Source: an uncultured Roseobacter sp.
GTDB lineage: Bacteria > Pseudomonadota > Alphaproteobacteria > Rhodobacterales > Rhodobacteraceae
Length of the DNA stretch: 64,000 nt
Assembly (NCBI RefSeq): GCF_947491795.1
Contig: NZ_CANLKW010000001.1
Location: 930,001-994,000, forward strand
Direction: 5' to 3'
Below are positions 18,619 through 28,214 of the stretch, piece after piece (positions within the stretch are counted from its first letter, which is position 1; each line of letters starts with the position of its first letter). Under the pieces are notes generated by a model that saw only the letters and a program-made list of their open reading frames with translations, made no database searches and was not told where the DNA came from. Made by a program: the position numbers and the translations under genes.

Positions 18619-18792
18619 TCAGGACGCGTCACCGGCTTCCGGTTCTGGCGCAGAGTTTTTGTTGCGGCGACAGCTTTCCGAGCAGTATCGCACTTCATCC
18701 CAGACCCTAGCCCACTTTTTCCGCCAGGAAAACGGTCGCAGACAGACTGCACAGGTTTTGACCGGCAGGTCAGAATTGCGGCGCATTGCCAT
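18619..18792 (-). CDS. DUF2256 family small zinc-ribbon-like protein
   Basis: A 57-residue protein with the DUF2256 pattern [19 protein letters not shown] followed by [12 protein letters not shown]. The four cysteines (CxxC and CxxxC) suggest one bound metal ion. Its start codon shares a base with the stop of the upstream 56-residue membrane protein (TGATG), so translation is coupled. The family is widespread but has no assigned role. Confidence 0.85.
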   Translation of the reverse strand: MAMRRNSDLPVKTCAVCLRPFSWRKKWARVWDEVRYCSESCRRNKNSAPEPEAGDAS

Positions 18793-18962
18793 CAGCCGGT
18801 CTGCTCAACCGCTGATGCCGGCGCTGTGGCCTGGTCGTCGTCGTCACTGACAATAAGGACAAATGCGACGCCTGCTGCGATCAGCAGGCCGATCCAGATG
18901 CCCCGCAGCATAGTGATATGGCGGGTTTTCTGGCGTTCGATATTTGTGTCGGGTGCGGACAT
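18792..18962 (-). CDS. Small single-pass membrane protein
   Basis: This 56-residue protein has a polar N-terminus, one hydrophobic helix ([17 protein letters not shown]) and a short acidic tail starting with SDDDD. GGAGGCACC immediately before the ATG is a strong ribosome binding site. I do not recognise a family. It is coupled to the DUF2256 gene and divergent from pepN. Confidence 0.7.
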   Translation of the reverse strand: MSAPDTNIERQKTRHITMLRGIWIGLLIAAGVAFVLIVSDDDDQATAPASAVEQTG

Positions 18963-19069
18963 GGTGCCTCCGTAATGTGTCAATCGTCCTGCTGCACCTT
19001 GCAGCGGACCTGTCACCACCCTAACGTCCGCCTGTCGATATTTGTTCCCACAAAACCGGACAGAACCCT

Positions 19070-21622
19070 ATGCGAGACGCAGCACCAGATACTATTTACC
19101 TCAAGGATTACAAACCTTTCGGATACAATGTAAAAACAGTCGAGCTGACTTTTACCCTGCATCCCAACCGCACGAGCGTCCAGAGCAGGATCACCTTTGA
19201 GCCGCGCCCGGGCGAGGATCCAACCTTTTTTCTGCATGGCGAAAACCTGCAGCTGGTCTCTGCGCGGATCGACGGCGCCCCGGTCTCGCCGGATGTAACC
19301 CCGGAAGGACTGACCTGCGATGTCCCGGACGCCCCGTTTGTCTGGGAAGCAGAAGTGATCATCGACCCCGCCAATAACACGGCGCTTGAAGGGCTTTACA
19401 TGTCCAACGGAATGTATTGCACCCAGTGTGAGGCCGAGGGTTTTCGCAAAATAACCTACTACCCGGACCGCCCGGATGTCATGAGCACCTTTACCGTGCG
19501 TATCAATGGCCCCCACCCTGTGCTGCTGTCCAATGGCAACCCGGTCAGCCGGTCGGAAAACTTTGCCGAATGGCACGATCCCTGGCCCAAGCCTGCCTAT
19601 CTTTTTGCGCTGGTTGCCGGTGAGCTGGTGAACCACCCCGGTGCGTTCACAACGATGTCCGGCCGCGAGGTTGAACTGAACCTCTGGGTGCGTCCCGGCG
19701 ACGAGGGCAAATGCGCCTTTGGCATGCAGGCCCTGAAAGACAGCATGAAGTGGGATGAGGACGTCTACGGGCGCGAATACGACCTCGATATCTTCAATAT
19801 CGTGGCGGTGGACGACTTCAACATGGGCGCGATGGAGAATAAAGGCCTTAATGTCTTCAACTCTTCTGCTGTTCTGGCCTCACCCGAAACATCGACCGAT
19901 AATAATTTTGAACGCATAGAAGCCATCATCGCACATGAGTACTTTCACAACTGGACAGGTAACCGGATCACCTGCCGCGACTGGTTCCAGCTTTGCCTGA
20001 AAGAGGGCCTGACGGTATATCGTGACAGCCAGTTCACCTCTGACATGCGCTCAGCTTCTGTCAAAAGGATCAGTGACGTCATCGATCTGCGGGGCCGTCA
20101 GTTTGCCGAAGACCAGGGGCCCCTGTCGCACCCTGTCCGGCCGGAAAGCTTTCAGGAAATCAACAACTTTTACACAGCGACCGTCTATGAAAAAGGTGCC
20201 GAGGTCATCGGCATGCTGCGCAGTCTGGTCGGGGCTGAGGCCTACAGCAAGGCGGTCTCGCTCTATTTCGACCGGCACGACGGTCAGGCCTGCACAATCG
20301 AAGACTGGCTGAGGGCCTTTGAGGATGTCACCGGACGTGATCTGACCCGGTTCAAACGCTGGTACAGCCAGGCAGGCACGCCCGAGCTGTCGATGGAAGA
20401 CGCCTGGAATGCGGGCACCTATACGCTTACATTTACCCAGTCTCTTAAACCTTCGGCCACGACGCCTGATCCAAAGCCACAGGTCATTCCGATCGCCACC
20501 GGTCTGCTCGCGCCGGATGGCTCGGAAGTGGTTCCGACGCGCATCCTTGAGCTGACCGAAGAAACGCAAAGCTTTACGTTTGAAGGGCTTGCTGACAGGC
20601 CTGTGCCTTCGGTACTGCGCGGATTTTCCGCGCCGGTTGTCCTCAAAAGCAGCCTGCCGGACAGTCAGCGCGCCTTTCTGCTGGCCCATGACACTGACCC
20701 CTTCAACCGCTGGGAAGCCGGGCGCAACATCGCGCGCGACAGTCTGCTGAACACGATCCGCACGGGCGCGGCCCCTGATCCGGACTACCTCAATGGCATT
20801 CGGACAGTCCTGAGCGATGACAGGCTTGATCCCGCATACCGTGCCCTGATGCTCGGCCTGCCGGGTCAGAATGATCTGGCCACTGCGCTGCACAATGATG
20901 GCGACGTGCCCGATCCGGATGCAATCTGGGCTGCGACAGAAGCACTGCGGGGGGCACAGGCACTGCACATGGCCGATCTGCTGCCCGTTGTGCTCGAAGC
21001 GCATCAGGTGACTGAAGCCTACCGCCCGGATGCCGCGCAGACCGGACGCCGCGCGCTGGCAAACGGGATGCTCAGCCTGCTCTCGCGGCTGGACGGCGGC
21101 GCGCGGGCCGCGGAACAGTTTGCCGCAGCAGACAACATGACACAGCAACTGGCAGCGCTTTCCGTCATGCTGCGGGCGGGCAACGGCGCCGAGGCCCTGA
21201 AAGCATTTGAAACCCAGTGGACGTCTGACCGCCTCGTCATGGACAAATGGTTCGGACTGCAGGTCATTCAGTCAGACCCAGGTGATACTGCTGCAACGGC
21301 GCAGGCCCTGACGGACCACCCCGATTTCAACTGGAAGAACCCAAACCGGTTCCGCGCCGTTTTCGGATCACTTGCCATGCATCACGCTGGTTTTCACGCT
21401 GCCGACGGTTCGGGCTACCGGCTGCTGGCAGACTGGCTGATCCGCCTGGACCCTGTGAACCCCCAGACAACGGCACGCATGTGCTCTGCCTTTCAGACAT
21501 GGCGGCGCTATGATGCGGACCGCCGGGCGCTGATCGCAGAGCAGCTGGATCGCATATTGTCTGGTCCGGACCTGTCCCGCGATACACGTGAGATGCTGAC
21601 ACGCATAAGAGGAAACACCTGA
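19070..21622 (+). CDS. pepN: Aminopeptidase N (M1 family)
   Basis: An 850-residue cytoplasmic zinc exopeptidase of the PepN type. It has the exopeptidase motif GAMENKG at 253-259, zinc ligands HEYFH at 289-293 and the third ligand Glu312 in LKEGLTVYRD. The C-terminal DUF3458-like region is complete. It removes N-terminal residues from peptides during protein turnover. Its stop codon overlaps the start of the next dehydrogenase gene by one base (TGATG). Confidence 0.96.
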   Translation: MRDAAPDTIYLKDYKPFGYNVKTVELTFTLHPNRTSVQSRITFEPRPGEDPTFFLHGENLQLVSARIDGAPVSPDVTPEGLTCDVPDAPFVWEAEVIIDPANNTALEGLYMSNGMYCTQCEAEGFRKITYYPDRPDVMSTFTVRINGPHPVLLSNGNPVSRSENFAEWHDPWPKPAYLFALVAGELVNHPGAFTTMSGREVELNLWVRPGDEGKCAFGMQALKDSMKWDEDVYGREYDLDIFNIVAVDDFNMGAMENKGLNVFNSSAVLASPETSTDNNFERIEAIIAHEYFHNWTGNRITCRDWFQLCLKEGLTVYRDSQFTSDMRSASVKRISDVIDLRGRQFAEDQGPLSHPVRPESFQEINNFYTATVYEKGAEVIGMLRSLVGAEAYSKAVSLYFDRHDGQACTIEDWLRAFEDVTGRDLTRFKRWYSQAGTPELSMEDAWNAGTYTLTFTQSLKPSATTPDPKPQVIPIATGLLAPDGSEVVPTRILELTEETQSFTFEGLADRPVPSVLRGFSAPVVLKSSLPDSQRAFLLAHDTDPFNRWEAGRNIARDSLLNTIRTGAAPDPDYLNGIRTVLSDDRLDPAYRALMLGLPGQNDLATALHNDGDVPDPDAIWAATEALRGAQALHMADLLPVVLEAHQVTEAYRPDAAQTGRRALANGMLSLLSRLDGGARAAEQFAAADNMTQQLAALSVMLRAGNGAEALKAFETQWTSDRLVMDKWFGLQVIQSDPGDTAATAQALTDHPDFNWKNPNRFRAVFGSLAMHHAGFHAADGSGYRLLADWLIRLDPVNPQTTARMCSAFQTWRRYDADRRALIAEQLDRILSGPDLSRDTREMLTRIRGNT

Positions 21623-22362
21623 TGAAACCTGTTGTACTGATCACCGGCGGCTCCAGCGGCATCGGCGCGGCCTGCGCACAGATCGCGGCAGAGCGCGGCT
21701 GGAACATCGCGCTGAACTATCGCAGCAGCACTGCGGATGCGGAAACGGTTGCAGAAAGCTGCCGTGCTGCCGGTGCCGATGTTCTGCTGTGTCAGGGGGA
21801 CGTTTCAGACCCCGCTGCAGTCACCGCTGTTTACGGTCAGCTGGATGCGCATTTCGGCAGGCTGGATGCGCTGATCAACAATGCAGGCATCGTGGATCAG
21901 ACAGCGCGCCTGGTTGATATGGATCATGCCCGCCTGCACCGAATGTTCAGTGTGAACGTTGTCGGCGCGATGCTGGTTGCCAAAGAGGCCGTTTTGCGGA
22001 TGCAGGCAGCCGGTAACGGCGGCAGTATCGTGAACATCTCCTCTGCCGCCGCACGGCTGGGATCCGGGAACCAGTATGTTGACTATGCCGCGTCCAAGGC
22101 GGCGATCGATTGCTTTACCAAAGGGTTGTCCGACGAGGTTTCAGGCGAAAATATCCGCGTTATGGCAGTCCGGCCGGGGCTGATCGAAACCGAACTGCAT
22201 GCCAAGGGCGGTGAGCCGGGCCGCGCGGACCGCCTGGCCCATATGGTTCCGATGAAGCGAAAAGGGTCGGCAGAAGAGGTCGCGCTGGCAATCATGTGGC
22301 TGCTGTCTGATGAGGCAAGCTATGTCACCGGCTCCACGCTGGATGTGACGGGTGGACGCTGA
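21622..22362 (+). CDS. Short-chain dehydrogenase/reductase, glucose/ribitol type
   Basis: A 246-residue SDR with TGGSSGIG at 8-15, an NNAG motif at 86-89, catalytic Ser140, Tyr155 and Lys159 (YAASK), and the ending YVTGSTLDVTGGR typical of YgfF-like and glucose-1-dehydrogenase-like members. An NRSS-type sequence after the second strand hints at NADP preference. It is coupled to pepN by a one-base overlap and to the next membrane protein by an 11-base overlap. The substrate is unknown. Confidence 0.9.
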   Translation: MKPVVLITGGSSGIGAACAQIAAERGWNIALNYRSSTADAETVAESCRAAGADVLLCQGDVSDPAAVTAVYGQLDAHFGRLDALINNAGIVDQTARLVDMDHARLHRMFSVNVVGAMLVAKEAVLRMQAAGNGGSIVNISSAAARLGSGNQYVDYAASKAAIDCFTKGLSDEVSGENIRVMAVRPGLIETELHAKGGEPGRADRLAHMVPMKRKGSAEEVALAIMWLLSDEASYVTGSTLDVTGGR

Positions 22363-22789
22363 GCCGTTCACCTATCACCGTCAGGGACGCAGCTATACCG
22401 CACTGATCACCCTTGTGTCGATCTGGAGCGTACTTGTTGTGATCACCCTTTTGCTCGATGCGGCGCTCTGGCTGGTCGGGCTATTGGCGCTCTTTACGTT
22501 TCCTGCGCTGCTGGAATTTGTGCGTAACCCCGCAGCCGGGCTTGTCATGGACGCCTCAGGTATCCGCTGGCACACTGGCAGGCGATCCGCCTCTGTAACG
22601 CTGGAGGAGATCGAAAAAGTGCGGCTCGACACACGGCTCGACTTTTCGGTCCGTGTCACGCTCATCCTGACGGGCGGTCAGCGCCTGCGCCTGCCCTACG
22701 AGGCCACGCCGCCGCATCAGGCTTTTGAAACCGCCCTGCATGCTCGCGGCATCAAAACCGAACGCCATCACTTTTCCCTCATCGGCTGA
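22352..22789 (+). CDS. Membrane protein with a PH-like soluble domain
   Basis: This 145-residue protein has two adjacent hydrophobic helices near residues 18-55 and a beta-rich C-terminal half (GLVMDASGIRWHTG, LEEIEKVRLD) that reads like the bacterial PH-type domain found in small membrane proteins. It begins inside the last codons of the dehydrogenase gene. I cannot name a function. Confidence 0.7.
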   Translation: MDAEPFTYHRQGRSYTALITLVSIWSVLVVITLLLDAALWLVGLLALFTFPALLEFVRNPAAGLVMDASGIRWHTGRRSASVTLEEIEKVRLDTRLDFSVRVTLILTGGQRLRLPYEATPPHQAFETALHARGIKTERHHFSLIG

Positions 22790-22800
22790 AGAGCCCGCTT

Positions 22801-23430
22801 TCAGCGTTCTTCTCGCTTTTTCGGGCGGCGGCTCGTTTTGGCAGGAATGGTGCAATAAGGCTGGGTGCGCAGCCAGGCGGCCATTTCTTCGCGCTTGGGC
22901 GCACTCCGCATCGGACCCCAGTCGGCTGCCACGCCCTTGCCCCCACGCCCATAGATCACGCCGTCGCGCGGCACAGTGACGGCCATAATTCGGATCGCGC
23001 AACTGAGGTTGTCCCCACCGGCTTTCAGCGCTTCGCCAGACCGTGCCCGACAGCCGTATCCGCGTGCTGTTCCGGGCGAAATCTGCAACAGACCAAACCA
23101 CCTGCCGCCGCCACCGACGGCCCGGGGTTTCCAGGTGCTTTCATAACGTGCCAGCGCCGACAGAAAGCCAACCCAGAAAGCCTCACGCGCTTCGGTGTCT
23201 GCGTCCGGGTAGTGTGGGCACCAGCTGCCAACATCGGCCGGGACGGTCTGAGGCAGCGCCTGACCATGACTGCGCAGCGCCTGCAGTGCGGCGGCATTCC
23301 ATTGCGCCCGCTGCGGTTTGTGGCTCCAGCGCATCGCGGGCAGCGCGTTGTCGTCTGATGCCTGTGCCTGCGTGGGCACGACAGGCGCTGTCAGAAAAAG
23401 CGACAGCAGGGGAATAAGGATCCATTTCAT
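22801..23430 (-). CDS. Lytic transglycosylase (SLT domain), exported
   Basis: A 209-residue protein with a clear signal peptide (MKWILIPLLSLFLTAP) and an SLT-type lysozyme-like domain: the catalytic Glu97 in ARYESTW, then GLLQISPGTARGYG and NLSCAIRIMA. Such enzymes cut the glycan strands of peptidoglycan to give 1,6-anhydro products. The C-terminus ends in a lysine- and arginine-rich tail. It is convergent with the membrane-protein gene to its left and divergent from the gene at 23661. Confidence 0.88.
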   Translation of the reverse strand: MKWILIPLLSLFLTAPVVPTQAQASDDNALPAMRWSHKPQRAQWNAAALQALRSHGQALPQTVPADVGSWCPHYPDADTEAREAFWVGFLSALARYESTWKPRAVGGGGRWFGLLQISPGTARGYGCRARSGEALKAGGDNLSCAIRIMAVTVPRDGVIYGRGGKGVAADWGPMRSAPKREEMAAWLRTQPYCTIPAKTSRRPKKREER

Positions 23431-23660
23431 CTGTGCACTCTGCGCCGAAATTTACGGGCTGGGCAAGCGGCAGCAGACGGTTGGCGCAATTCTGCCGAAA
23501 CAATAAAACGACGGCGCTGACACCGTTTACAGGGCGGCAACAATCGTGCCTGGAGTTCCAATAAGGACGCGCAATCATCGGCATATCACCGCGTCAACGC
23601 CTTGTTTCAGCCTGAATACCGGAGCATGATTACACCGTACCCAGTAATCGGAATGTTTAA

Positions 23661-24965
23661 ATGTCTTTCTTGTCCCTGTTTTCGGGAATCCGGTCCCGTT
23701 TGGCGGATAGTACGGCGCGCTCGCGCCGCTCTGAGCCAGCGCATGAACAGTTGTCTTCTGCCTTGCCGCAGCCAGCAGCGGCTGACCGCCCGGACTCGCA
23801 GCCAGCCAGCACAGATGAGCCTTTGCAGATTCCCTGCCCGCCCCTGTCGGAAGAAGACAGATGTCGCGGAATACATCAGGATCAGGGCCAGTTTCTGGCC
23901 CGCCAGGACCGCTGGGCCGATCTTGCACAGGCGCTGGAACTTGCCGACCAGGACCGGCTGATGACACCCGCCGGCATGCCGGTTGCTGACCTGCTGAGTT
24001 TCGGCGCGCGCTCGGATGTCATCATGGCCGTCGAACACGCGCTCGCAGATGCCCGGACAGCTGACAGCCCCGCCCTGCTGGACGGCATCGGGGCGTTGGA
24101 GGAGCTGCTGGCTGAAACACCGGACTGCCCCTGGCGCGCGGCGACCGTTGCAATGGCCCATATCGACACCGGATGGCTGTGGCGTGGAACAGGCTGGCAG
24201 ACGCAGGTACCCGACAGCAACCTTGAAGCATTCGCGGCCCACTTTGACCGCGCCCGGGACATTCTTGAACGTTTCCAGACCCAGCGGGCGGCATCCCCCT
24301 TTCTGAATGCGGCATGGTGCGCACTGCACGGTGCTGGAGGTCATCATCCTGACCGGATCAGCAGGGACTTTGAAACGCTGATTGATCTGAACCCGCTCAA
24401 CCCCGCGCCGATGCGTGCGCTGGGGAACTATATGTCGCCCAGATGGTTTGGTTCCTACGAAAAACTGGAACTGGAGGCGCGTCGCACCGCAGCCCGGCTC
24501 TTGCCTGAATGGGGGGCCGGCGGTTATACTTGGGTCATGATGGATGCGCTGGCCGGGGATGATGAGGCCTGCGCACGTGTGGATACCGAGTTCCTGATCG
24601 AGGGCCTTGCCGACATCCTGGAGAGGCGCCCCGATCAGCATACTGTCAATCTGATGGCGTCCTGGTGCATGAATACAATTGGCTGGCAGGACGGCGCGGA
24701 TAGTGAGGCAAATGCCGTGCGCCGCAGGATTGCGGCCTGCTCGGACTGGATTGTGCGCAGGCACATGACAGAGCTGCACCCGCTGATTTGGGCCCATGCG
24801 GCCCGCGGGTTTGACAACAACCTTCGCGTGGGATCTGCGCGCAGGTTTGCAGCAGCCGGACAGGAAGACGCTGTCAGATTGCTGAGACATATTTTCAGAC
24901 GAGAGATTGACGAGGGGATGAAGATTGTTTTCACCGATGACGGGCCTGTCACAAAACAGGCTTAG
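23661..24965 (+). CDS. Uncharacterised 434-residue protein
   Basis: I do not recognise the family. The first 70 residues are low in structure and rich in Ser, Ala, Pro and Gln; the remainder is predominantly helical with many Trp and repeated Ala/Leu-rich segments, which could be a helical-repeat fold. There is no signal peptide and no membrane helix. The stretches PFLNAAWCALHGAGGHHPDR, ALGNYMSPRWFGSYE and MMDALAGDDEACARV look most conserved. It is followed after 29 bases by another orphan gene on the same strand, with gatB next. Confidence 0.75.
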   Translation: MSFLSLFSGIRSRLADSTARSRRSEPAHEQLSSALPQPAAADRPDSQPASTDEPLQIPCPPLSEEDRCRGIHQDQGQFLARQDRWADLAQALELADQDRLMTPAGMPVADLLSFGARSDVIMAVEHALADARTADSPALLDGIGALEELLAETPDCPWRAATVAMAHIDTGWLWRGTGWQTQVPDSNLEAFAAHFDRARDILERFQTQRAASPFLNAAWCALHGAGGHHPDRISRDFETLIDLNPLNPAPMRALGNYMSPRWFGSYEKLELEARRTAARLLPEWGAGGYTWVMMDALAGDDEACARVDTEFLIEGLADILERRPDQHTVNLMASWCMNTIGWQDGADSEANAVRRRIAACSDWIVRRHMTELHPLIWAHAARGFDNNLRVGSARRFAAAGQEDAVRLLRHIFRREIDEGMKIVFTDDGPVTKQA

Positions 24966-24994
24966 AAGGTGACGAAGGCAAGAAGGAGGATACC

Positions 24995-25465
24995 ATGACG
25001 ACTATTCCCGCAGATGCCGCACACTGGGATACCGGGGACTGGATTGAGTGGCACAGAACACCGGATTCAGTTGTTCAGGCACCATGTTCCGCCGCGAGCG
25101 ATACAGGTGCCCGGCTGATGGCACTCGAAGTCAGCCTTCTGCGCAGCGCCCGCGTGCATTTTCACCTGACCGGTGACCACCTGCCCGTCTACGAGGCCAT
25201 CGCCAGGGTCCATGCGGCTCTGCACTACGATGTGCCGCTTGACCGCAGCCGCGCCCAGGATGTGCTGACGCTGGTTCTGCCCCCCATGGGCCCGGGTAAT
25301 ACCGTGACGGTTGATCTGTCTCACGCCTTCAGGTCGCTGCTGGTTGTTCGTATCCGCGACAACTTTACAACCGAATCCCGGATGTGTCCGCGCGCTGAGC
25401 TGCGCACAGGCGGCAGCACAAAATCAGCCCGTGTCAGCTGGGCGTCTCTGCCGGATCGTTCCTGA
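24995..25465 (+). CDS. Uncharacterised 156-residue protein
   Basis: A soluble protein with no signal peptide and no family that I recognise. The central section (LRSARVHFHLTGDHLPVYEAIARVHAALHYDVPLD) has alternating strands and helices. AGAAGGAGG precedes the ATG at a good distance, and codon use matches its neighbours. The C-terminal 40 residues look disordered. It is in the same transcription unit as the preceding orphan and possibly gatB. Confidence 0.65.
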   Translation: MTTIPADAAHWDTGDWIEWHRTPDSVVQAPCSAASDTGARLMALEVSLLRSARVHFHLTGDHLPVYEAIARVHAALHYDVPLDRSRAQDVLTLVLPPMGPGNTVTVDLSHAFRSLLVVRIRDNFTTESRMCPRAELRTGGSTKSARVSWASLPDRS

Positions 25466-25543
25466 TACGGCAGGTCTTGCAGACATACACCTGCTGGCCT
25501 AAGACGACGTCACCTTTGTTCAGGACATCAGGGACACCGCGCT

Positions 25544-27055
25544 ATGCTCGACCTTACATACGACACTCCAAAACCCAAAGTGATCGCCGGCGCGAAACAT
25601 GACTGGGAACTGGTGATCGGGATGGAGGTGCACGCGCAGGTCACATCCAACGCCAAACTCTTTTCCGCGGCCTCGACCAAATTTGGCGCAGAGCCCAACA
25701 ACAACGTCTCTTTTGTCGACGCGGCGATGCCTGGCATGCTGCCGACGATCAACGAATACTGCGTGGAACAGGCCGTGCGCACGGGCCTTGGCCTCAAGGC
25801 GAAAATCAATCTCGAAAGCGCATTCGACCGCAAAAATTACTTTTATCCCGACCTGCCGCAGGGCTATCAGATTTCCCAGCTTTACCACCCGATCGTGGGC
25901 GAAGGTGAAGTGCTGGTTGAAATGGGCGACGGCACGGCCCGTCTCGTGCGCGTTGAACGCATTCACCTCGAGCAGGACGCCGGCAAATCCATCCACGACA
26001 TGGATCCGAACATGTCCTTTGTCGATCTGAACCGCACGGGCGTGGCACTGATGGAGATCGTCTCGCGCCCTGACATCCGCGGCCCTGAAGAAGCGGCCGC
26101 GTACCTTGGAAAGCTGCGGCAGATCCTGCGGTATCTGGGAACATGCGACGGGAATATGCAGTCCGGCTCGATGCGTGCGGATGTGAACGTGTCCGTCTGT
26201 CGCCCGGGCCAGTATGAAAAATACCAGGCCACGCAGGATTTCAGCCATCTGGGCACGCGCTGCGAGATCAAAAACATGAACTCGATGCGCTTTATCCAGC
26301 AGGCGATTGATGTCGAGGCCCGCCGCCAGATCGCGATTGTGGAAGCCGGTGGTGAGATCGAACAGGAAACCCGGCTCTATGATCCGGACCGCAATGAAAC
26401 CCGCTCCATGCGGTCCAAGGAGGAAGCGCATGACTACCGCTATTTTCCGGACCCCGATCTGCTGCCTCTCGTGATTGAGCAGGCGTGGGTTGACGACATC
26501 GGCGCGAACCTGCCGGAACTGCCCGACGCTAAAAAAGCACGATTTATCAGCGAATTCGGCCTGAGCGACTATGACGCCTCAGTGCTGACGGCTGATCTGG
26601 ACTCCTCTGGCTACTTTGAGGCGGTAGCACAGGGGCGCGACGGAAAATCGGCTGCGAACTGGGTGATCAATGAACTGTTCGGCCGTCTGAAAAAGGACGA
26701 TCGCGACATCACGGACAGCCCTGTCTCCCCCGCTCAGCTGGGCGGTATCATTGATCTCATCGCATCGGATGCCATTTCCGGCAAAATCGCCAAAGATCTC
26801 TTTGAGATCGTCTATTCTGAGGGCGGTGACCCGGCAAAAATCGTCGAAGAGCGCGGCATGAAACAGGTTACCGACACCGGTGCCATCGAAGCTGCCGTCG
26901 ACGAGATCATCGCGGCCAATCCCGAACAGGTTGCCAAAGCCCAGGAAAATCCAAAGCTGGCAGGCTGGTTCGTGGGCCAGGTGATGAAAGCGACCGGTGG
27001 CAAGGCCAACCCCAAAGCTGTGAACCAGCTGGTGGCCCAAAAACTCAAAGGCTGA
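25544..27055 (+). CDS. gatB: Aspartyl/glutamyl-tRNA(Asn/Gln) amidotransferase subunit B
   Basis: A 503-residue protein with the GatB hallmarks: [10 protein letters not shown] near residues 24-33, [13 protein letters not shown], the [16 protein letters not shown] stretch, and the C-terminal GatB/Yqey helical domain. With GatA and GatC it converts Glu-tRNA(Gln) and Asp-tRNA(Asn) to the amidated forms. gatA and gatC are not adjacent, which is common in this group. Confidence 0.96.
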   Translation: MLDLTYDTPKPKVIAGAKHDWELVIGMEVHAQVTSNAKLFSAASTKFGAEPNNNVSFVDAAMPGMLPTINEYCVEQAVRTGLGLKAKINLESAFDRKNYFYPDLPQGYQISQLYHPIVGEGEVLVEMGDGTARLVRVERIHLEQDAGKSIHDMDPNMSFVDLNRTGVALMEIVSRPDIRGPEEAAAYLGKLRQILRYLGTCDGNMQSGSMRADVNVSVCRPGQYEKYQATQDFSHLGTRCEIKNMNSMRFIQQAIDVEARRQIAIVEAGGEIEQETRLYDPDRNETRSMRSKEEAHDYRYFPDPDLLPLVIEQAWVDDIGANLPELPDAKKARFISEFGLSDYDASVLTADLDSSGYFEAVAQGRDGKSAANWVINELFGRLKKDDRDITDSPVSPAQLGGIIDLIASDAISGKIAKDLFEIVYSEGGDPAKIVEERGMKQVTDTGAIEAAVDEIIAANPEQVAKAQENPKLAGWFVGQVMKATGGKANPKAVNQLVAQKLKG

Positions 27056-27071
27056 GGCCGAGGCACGAGTT

Positions 27072-27392
27072 TCAGCTGAACACCCGCAGAACAGCGGATC
27101 CGAGCAGCAACCCGTAGCCAACCCGCAGACATAATTCGTCCATGCGGCGCCACTGCGCGACACGGCCTGCTGCGTCTTTTTCCAGTTCGTGAGCAATCAC
27201 GTCCAGCGCACTGGTATCGCCCTGTTGCGCGCGTGACTGTACCAGCCCTTCTATCCGGGCCAGTGTCTTTTTGTTGAAATTCAGGGAGAAAGCAGGAACC
27301 GCCAGCAAACCGATGCCAAGCGCACTCGCCGCGTTGAGGACAGTCTGATCGGTCAGAAATGCGATGATACAGCCGCTCAGATCACCGCACAC
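27072..27392 (-). CDS. Small membrane protein coupled to an XRE regulator
   Basis: This 106-residue protein has a hydrophobic N-terminal segment (TVLNAASALGIGLLAVPAF), a charged middle and a weaker C-terminal hydrophobic segment (LRVGYGLLLGSAVL). The GTG start lies inside the last codons of the XRE gene with a GGAATGAA ribosome binding site, so it is the third gene of that operon. No family recognised. Confidence 0.6.
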   Translation of the reverse strand: MCGDLSGCIIAFLTDQTVLNAASALGIGLLAVPAFSLNFNKKTLARIEGLVQSRAQQGDTSALDVIAHELEKDAAGRVAQWRRMDELCLRVGYGLLLGSAVLRVFS

Positions 27393-27694
27393 ATTTCATT
27401 CCCGGACACTTCTTCGGCGTCATCCTGAAACGGCACGATCTTGAGCCGCGCACCGCAGGCGTGGAAATATCTGGAACAGGACTGAATTTCCGGCAAAGCG
27501 CCCGTTGCGGCTTCCATCTTGGAAATATGTGACTGCGATAACCCACTGCGTTCTGCAAGCTCCACCTGCGTCAGACCCGCCTTTTTACGTAAAGACCGGA
27601 ACAGCAACGCCATGTCCCGCTTTGCCTTGTTCCGGTCGTAGGATTCCGCAAGCTCCGGATCCTCTGCAAAAAGCATGTTTTTCAGTTGGTTCAC
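27377..27694 (-). CDS. XRE-family helix-turn-helix regulator
   Basis: The 105-residue protein has a complete HTH_3 domain at about 30-65 (LFRSLRKKAGLTQVELAERS, then GLSQSHISKMEAATG) and a short C-terminal strand region like that of HigA-type antitoxins. I place the start at the GTG at 27694, four bases after the stop of the upstream gene and behind GGGAG, rather than at upstream in-frame starts that would overlap that gene by about 90 bases. The operon promoter carries an operator-like palindrome, which suggests autoregulation. Confidence 0.8.
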   Translation of the reverse strand: MNQLKNMLFAEDPELAESYDRNKAKRDMALLFRSLRKKAGLTQVELAERSGLSQSHISKMEAATGALPEIQSCSRYFHACGARLKIVPFQDDAEEVSGNEMCAVI

Positions 27695-27698
27695 AGGA

Positions 27699-28073
27699 TC
27701 ACTCCCATTCTTTTTCAACAAGGTTTCGATGACGCACAACCAGATCCCGCGCGGCATCACAGGCATTTCGCGCCGCAACAACCCCATGCAGCATCAGTGG
27801 CGGCGGACCCGACACCGCCAGTTCGAGCGATACGGCCAGCCGGTGACCTTTGCACTCGGGGATCACCACGGCAAAGACCACACACCCGCCCGACAGCCTG
27901 CCACAGCGTTCCGAAGTATCGGGGTCATTCGATCTCAGCTCCTTTTCGAGCATCAGAATGTTTTCGCGGCAAGGTATGGACAGATGCCGCATGCTATCCA
28001 CCAGTTCGGCCTGGTGATCAGGCGGAAAGCGGATGTCTCTGTTCAGGTACTGTTTGTATATATCTGGATGCAT
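27699..28073 (-). CDS. Uncharacterised first gene of the XRE operon
   Basis: The open frame encodes 124 residues from an ATG at 28073. A near-ideal promoter (TTGACA, 17 bases, TATACA) overlaps the first codons, so the true start may be the ATG at 27992, giving 97 residues. The protein is rich in charged residues and has one hydrophobic stretch (GGCVVFAVVIPE). It does not look like RelE, HigB or HipA to me. Directly followed by the XRE regulator, as toxins are in HigBA-type modules, but the role is unproven. Confidence 0.6.
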   Translation of the reverse strand: MHPDIYKQYLNRDIRFPPDHQAELVDSMRHLSIPCRENILMLEKELRSNDPDTSERCGRLSGGCVVFAVVIPECKGHRLAVSLELAVSGPPPLMLHGVVAARNACDAARDLVVRHRNLVEKEWE

Positions 28074-28096
28074 ATGTTGTCAAGTATATATGTACT
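28048..28096 (-). promoter_or_regulatory. Promoter with operator-like palindrome for the XRE operon
   Basis: Reading leftward, TTGACA (about 28077-28082), a 17-base spacer and TATACA (about 28054-28059) form a near-consensus sigma-70 promoter. AGTATATATGTACT at 28083-28096, a 12-of-14 palindrome, abuts the -35 box. GTATATAT occurs twice in the region, which is strikingly AT-rich compared with its surroundings. Confidence 0.65.
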
Positions 28097-28214
28097 ATTG
28101 TGCATACCGGCCTGCTCGTGCGGGCGCCGCACATCCGGTTTCTTTTCCTTTTACCCGTCCGCCACGAAAATGGTAGGGATCAATCTGTTGACCCCCTTTG
28201 CACAAGGCAGATTA

